DNA from: Candidatus Pacearchaeota archaeon
Lineage (GTDB): Archaea > Nanobdellota > Nanobdellia > Pacearchaeales > GW2011-AR1
Length of the DNA: 6,690 nt
Direction of reading: 5' to 3'
NCBI GenBank assembly: GCA_030699205.1
Contig: JAUYJY010000003.1
Location: forward strand, 1 to 6,690
The notes beneath the pieces are model-generated. The model was given only the letters and a program-made list of their open reading frames with translations. It was not told the origin of the DNA and did not search any database. Each line of letters opens with the position of its first letter. Within the stretch, counting starts at the first letter, position 1. Positions 4,958 to 6,690 of the stretch are shown one piece after another. Both the position numbers and the translations under genes were made by a program.

Positions 4958-4985
4958 TTAGAAGGTTTTGAGTATTTTAGAAGGT
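4958..4985 (+). repeat. Two direct repeats TTAGAAGGT, candidate operator
   Basis: TTAGAAGGT occurs at 4958-4966 and 4977-4985, 19 bases start to start, close to two helical turns. A plus-strand TATA-like TTTAAAAATA (4941-4950) lies just upstream. The spacing and position between the regulator and the next gene suit a binding site for the adjacent winged-helix protein, but no direct evidence links them. Confidence 0.3.
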
Positions 4986-5003
4986 AATAATTCCATTTAA
5001 AGC

Positions 5004-5096
5004 TATAGTCTAAGACATTTATAATTGAAATGTATTTGTCTTAGAATATTAGCGGAAGAACAAAAAACTGTTCAAAATATTTTGTCTTCTGCTATA
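5004..5096 (+). mobile_element. MITE-like repeat, short form, copy D (93 bp)
   Basis: The exact inverted twin of copy C. The left hairpin pairs ATAGTCTAAGACA (5005-5017) with TGTCTTAGAATAT (5037-5049), with one mismatch caused by the C/D-specific base. The right module pairs AGCGGAAGA with TCTTCTGCT. The empty insertion site (AAAA, TA at 5078-5079, TTTT) shows the state before the inner element arrived. Its right end is only 17 bases before the TATA box of the next gene, so its insertion set the upstream limit of that promoter. Confidence 0.92.
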
Positions 5097-5113
5097 CAAT
5101 TCTAATAAAAACC

Positions 5114-5122
5114 TTTTTATAC
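5114..5122 (+). promoter_or_regulatory. TATA box for the 5143 gene (leaderless start)
   Basis: TTTTTATAC is centred about 25 bases before the ATG at 5143, and no ribosome binding site precedes that ATG, so a leaderless transcript is expected. Copy D of the repeat ends at 5096, just upstream of the BRE position. Confidence 0.65.
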
Positions 5123-5142
5123 TAAATACTCCACTTTAAGTC

Positions 5143-6462
5143 ATGAAAAAGATGACATCATTATTTTTAGTTTCTGTCTTATTACTTTCTTTCTTTCTAG
5201 GACTGAACTTTGCTCTCGCCGATAGTGATGATGACCAAGATAGGAGTAAGAGAGAAGTAAGGATTAGAGATGATAATGGAATTGAGAGAAGAATTAGAAT
5301 TGAAGAAAAAGAAGGTGAAATAAGGGCTAAAATAGGAATAAGAATACATTCTGAAGATAATGACGGTTCAGATGTAGAAGTGGAATTAGAAGATGAATTA
5401 GAAATAGAGCAAGAAATTGAAGATGAAAGAACAAAGATTAAAATAAGAACAAAGAAAGGAGAGTTAAAAGAACTACGAGTGTTGCCGGATGAAGCATTAG
5501 CAAAATTTGTAACAGAATTGGGAATAGAAGATATCGATATGGAAATAAAGGAACAAGAGGATGAAGCAGTTTATGAAGCAAGGGTAGAAAAAGAATCTCG
5601 CTTTTTAGGAATATTTAAAGTAAAGATGAAGATAACGGGATTCATAAACCTAGAAACTGGAGAATTTAATGGAAAGAAAAAAGCTTGGTGGGCATTTATG
5701 GCGTCAGGCGAGGATGATGTTCAAACAGGCCAAATAACAATCTGCCATTATCCACAAGGAAATCCTGAGAACGCACAGACAATAACTGTGGGCGGTCCGG
5801 CAGTTAATACGCATTTAAGTCATGGAGATACTTTGGGACCTTGTGCGGGAGGAAACCAAACAACAACTCCTCCAATAATCAATAACACAAATGTCACAAT
5901 TCCAAGCATGAATAATACTAATGTATCCACTTCCGGAAACATGACTCCTGTTAATGTTGAAATCACAATAGATGACCAAGGGGATAAAATAATATTCACT
6001 GTGACCCCTGCCTCAGAGATTTTTGTTTATAGCTTGTGGGATTCTTCATCAGAAACTTTCATACCTACATCAGGAGATGACATTCAAACAAATACTTGGG
6101 CATTAATAGAAAACAGAAATAACATTTGGGAATATGTTAAGAAATTGCCTTCCTGTATTACTCCTTCATGTGGTTCCTGTGATAATACTATAGCATGTAA
6201 TGCCGGAGGTCCTTCCCCATCCCCTATATCACAAACTAATTCAATCACTTTTGAATGGGATAAGAAAGAATTTAGCATAGAATCTGAAACTTGTTCATGG
6301 GGGCAAACTCAATGTTATAATAATATTAATGCAGAAGGCAACTTCAAAATAAAATTTAATTATTTAGTTGGTTGTGTTCAAAACACAGAAACATCATCAC
6401 AGTTCCCTTACATTTGTCCCGATGCTATCAGCTTAATAGAAGAAGAAACATTTACTCTCTAA
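5143..6462 (+). CDS. Secreted multidomain protein: PepSY-like domain, Cys/His motif, glycosylatable linker, Cys-rich C-terminus
   Basis: A predicted extracellular protein of 439 residues. Residues 1-26 are a signal peptide (KK, long hydrophobic core, ALA cleavage before DSDDD). Residues 28-140 are extremely charged, with alternating Glu/Asp and Arg/Lys in strand-like segments. Residues about 113-189 resemble a PepSY-like fold that ends in an ETGEFNGKKKAWWAFMASGE tail. A widespread secreted-protein motif follows at 199-234, with C201, H202, P204, G206, N207, T213, H224, H227, G228, D229 and C234. Its conserved Cys/His/Asp set suggests metal binding or a disulfide (inference). An Asn/Thr-rich linker (235-268) carries about six N-x-S/T sequons. 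The C-terminal part (269-439) is beta-rich with eight cysteines (338, 343, 346, 351, 384, 391, 411, 425), probably disulfide-bonded outside the cell. There is no C-terminal membrane anchor, so it is free or associated with the envelope. The function is unknown. Confidence 0.85.
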   Translation: MKKMTSLFLVSVLLLSFFLGLNFALADSDDDQDRSKREVRIRDDNGIERRIRIEEKEGEIRAKIGIRIHSEDNDGSDVEVELEDELEIEQEIEDERTKIKIRTKKGELKELRVLPDEALAKFVTELGIEDIDMEIKEQEDEAVYEARVEKESRFLGIFKVKMKITGFINLETGEFNGKKKAWWAFMASGEDDVQTGQITICHYPQGNPENAQTITVGGPAVNTHLSHGDTLGPCAGGNQTTTPPIINNTNVTIPSMNNTNVSTSGNMTPVNVEITIDDQGDKIIFTVTPASEIFVYSLWDSSSETFIPTSGDDIQTNTWALIENRNNIWEYVKKLPSCITPSCGSCDNTIACNAGGPSPSPISQTNSITFEWDKKEFSIESETCSWGQTQCYNNINAEGNFKIKFNYLVGCVQNTETSSQFPYICPDAISLIEEETFTL

Positions 6463-6504
6463 ATAAATAGTTCTTAAAGGACAAACTAACCAACTACATA
6501 GATA

Positions 6505-6690
6505 TATAGCAGAAGACGAAATATAGATAATTCCGATAATTGGAACGCTATTTGTCCAGAATTCTCTATCTGTACAATTCTGAAAACAATTGTGCTAATC
6601 AACAGAATTGTCCATATTTTGAACAGTTTTTTGTTCTTCCGCTAATAGTCTAAGACAAATACCTTTCAATTATAAATGTCTTAGACTATA
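6505..6690 (-). mobile_element. MITE-like repeat, long form, copy E (complete, reverse orientation)
   Basis: A complete 186-bp copy from TATAGCAG at 6505 to CTATA at the last base of the window. The inner element is at 6524-6614, flanked by TA at 6522-6523 and 6615-6616. It differs from copies A and B by a few single bases (for example CGTC for TGTC next to the right terminus, a C/T change in GTGTTCC, and CGGAATT for CAGAATT in the inner stem). It begins 42 bases after the stop of the secreted-protein gene and is inverted relative to copy A at the other window edge. Confidence 0.92.
6524..6614 (-). mobile_element. Nested 91-bp inner MITE within copy E
   Basis: The same inner element as at 1798-1888, opposite strand, inserted at the same TA of the host repeat. 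Its left terminal repeat here reads TAGATAATTCCG, one base different from the other copies. Confidence 0.83.

Noticed and set aside
6084..6278. Minus-strand frame opposite the secreted-protein gene
   Set aside because: Antisense shadow; the plus-strand frame has a signal peptide, promoter and recognisable motifs.
1..6690. CRISPR array from recurring palindromic units
   Set aside because: Copies are dispersed by 0.5-2.5 kb, occur in both orientations and two lengths, and have no regular spacers or cas genes.

Overview
The window looks archaeal, most likely a small-genome DPANN-type lineage of the Pacearchaeota/Woesearchaeota kind. This assignment is inference. It rests on an archaeal-type FtsZ, a tRNA-Tyr(GTA) with C1-G72, no encoded CCA and an intron at 37/38, TATA boxes about 25 bases upstream of ATGs that have no ribosome binding site (leaderless mRNAs), poly-T terminators, strong AT bias, and small secreted or membrane proteins of the type common in these genomes.

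Layout. Bases 1-138 are a partial copy of a dispersed palindromic repeat. Bases 139-370 are non-coding, with a bistable hairpin and the ftsZ terminator. ftsZ lies on the minus strand (371-1450). Bases 1546-2077 are a small gene graveyard: a minus-strand CBS-domain fragment and a plus-strand frameshifted remnant meet at a 186-bp repeat copy (1722-1907). A small soluble conserved-type protein (2160-2663) and a secreted, single-pass membrane protein (2724-4088) follow. Next are an intron-containing tRNA-Tyr (4198-4349), a winged-helix regulator on the minus strand (4532-4858) lying exactly between two identical inverted 93-bp repeat copies (4423-4515 and 5004-5096), and a secreted multidomain protein (5143-6462). 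The window ends exactly at the edge of another full repeat copy (6505-6690).

The most striking content is the repeat family. Five copies are present in two size classes, 93 and 186 bp. All complete ends read TATAG...CTATA, with imperfect terminal inverted repeats TAGTCTAAGACA / TAGCAGAAGACA beside TA dinucleotides. They behave like MITEs of a TA-targeting (IS630/Tc1-mariner-like) transposase. The long class equals the short class plus a 91-bp inner element that has its own terminal inverted repeats (TGGACAATTCTG / TAGATAATTCTG) and a duplicated TA. The window therefore holds both the empty and filled sites of a MITE inserted in a MITE, and the nested product then spread as a unit. Each end of both elements also folds into its own hairpin. 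No transposase is present in the window.

The genes do not form one pathway. Each appears to have its own promoter. The repeats sit in the gaps between them, cap or truncate neighbouring sequences, and may have rearranged the region.
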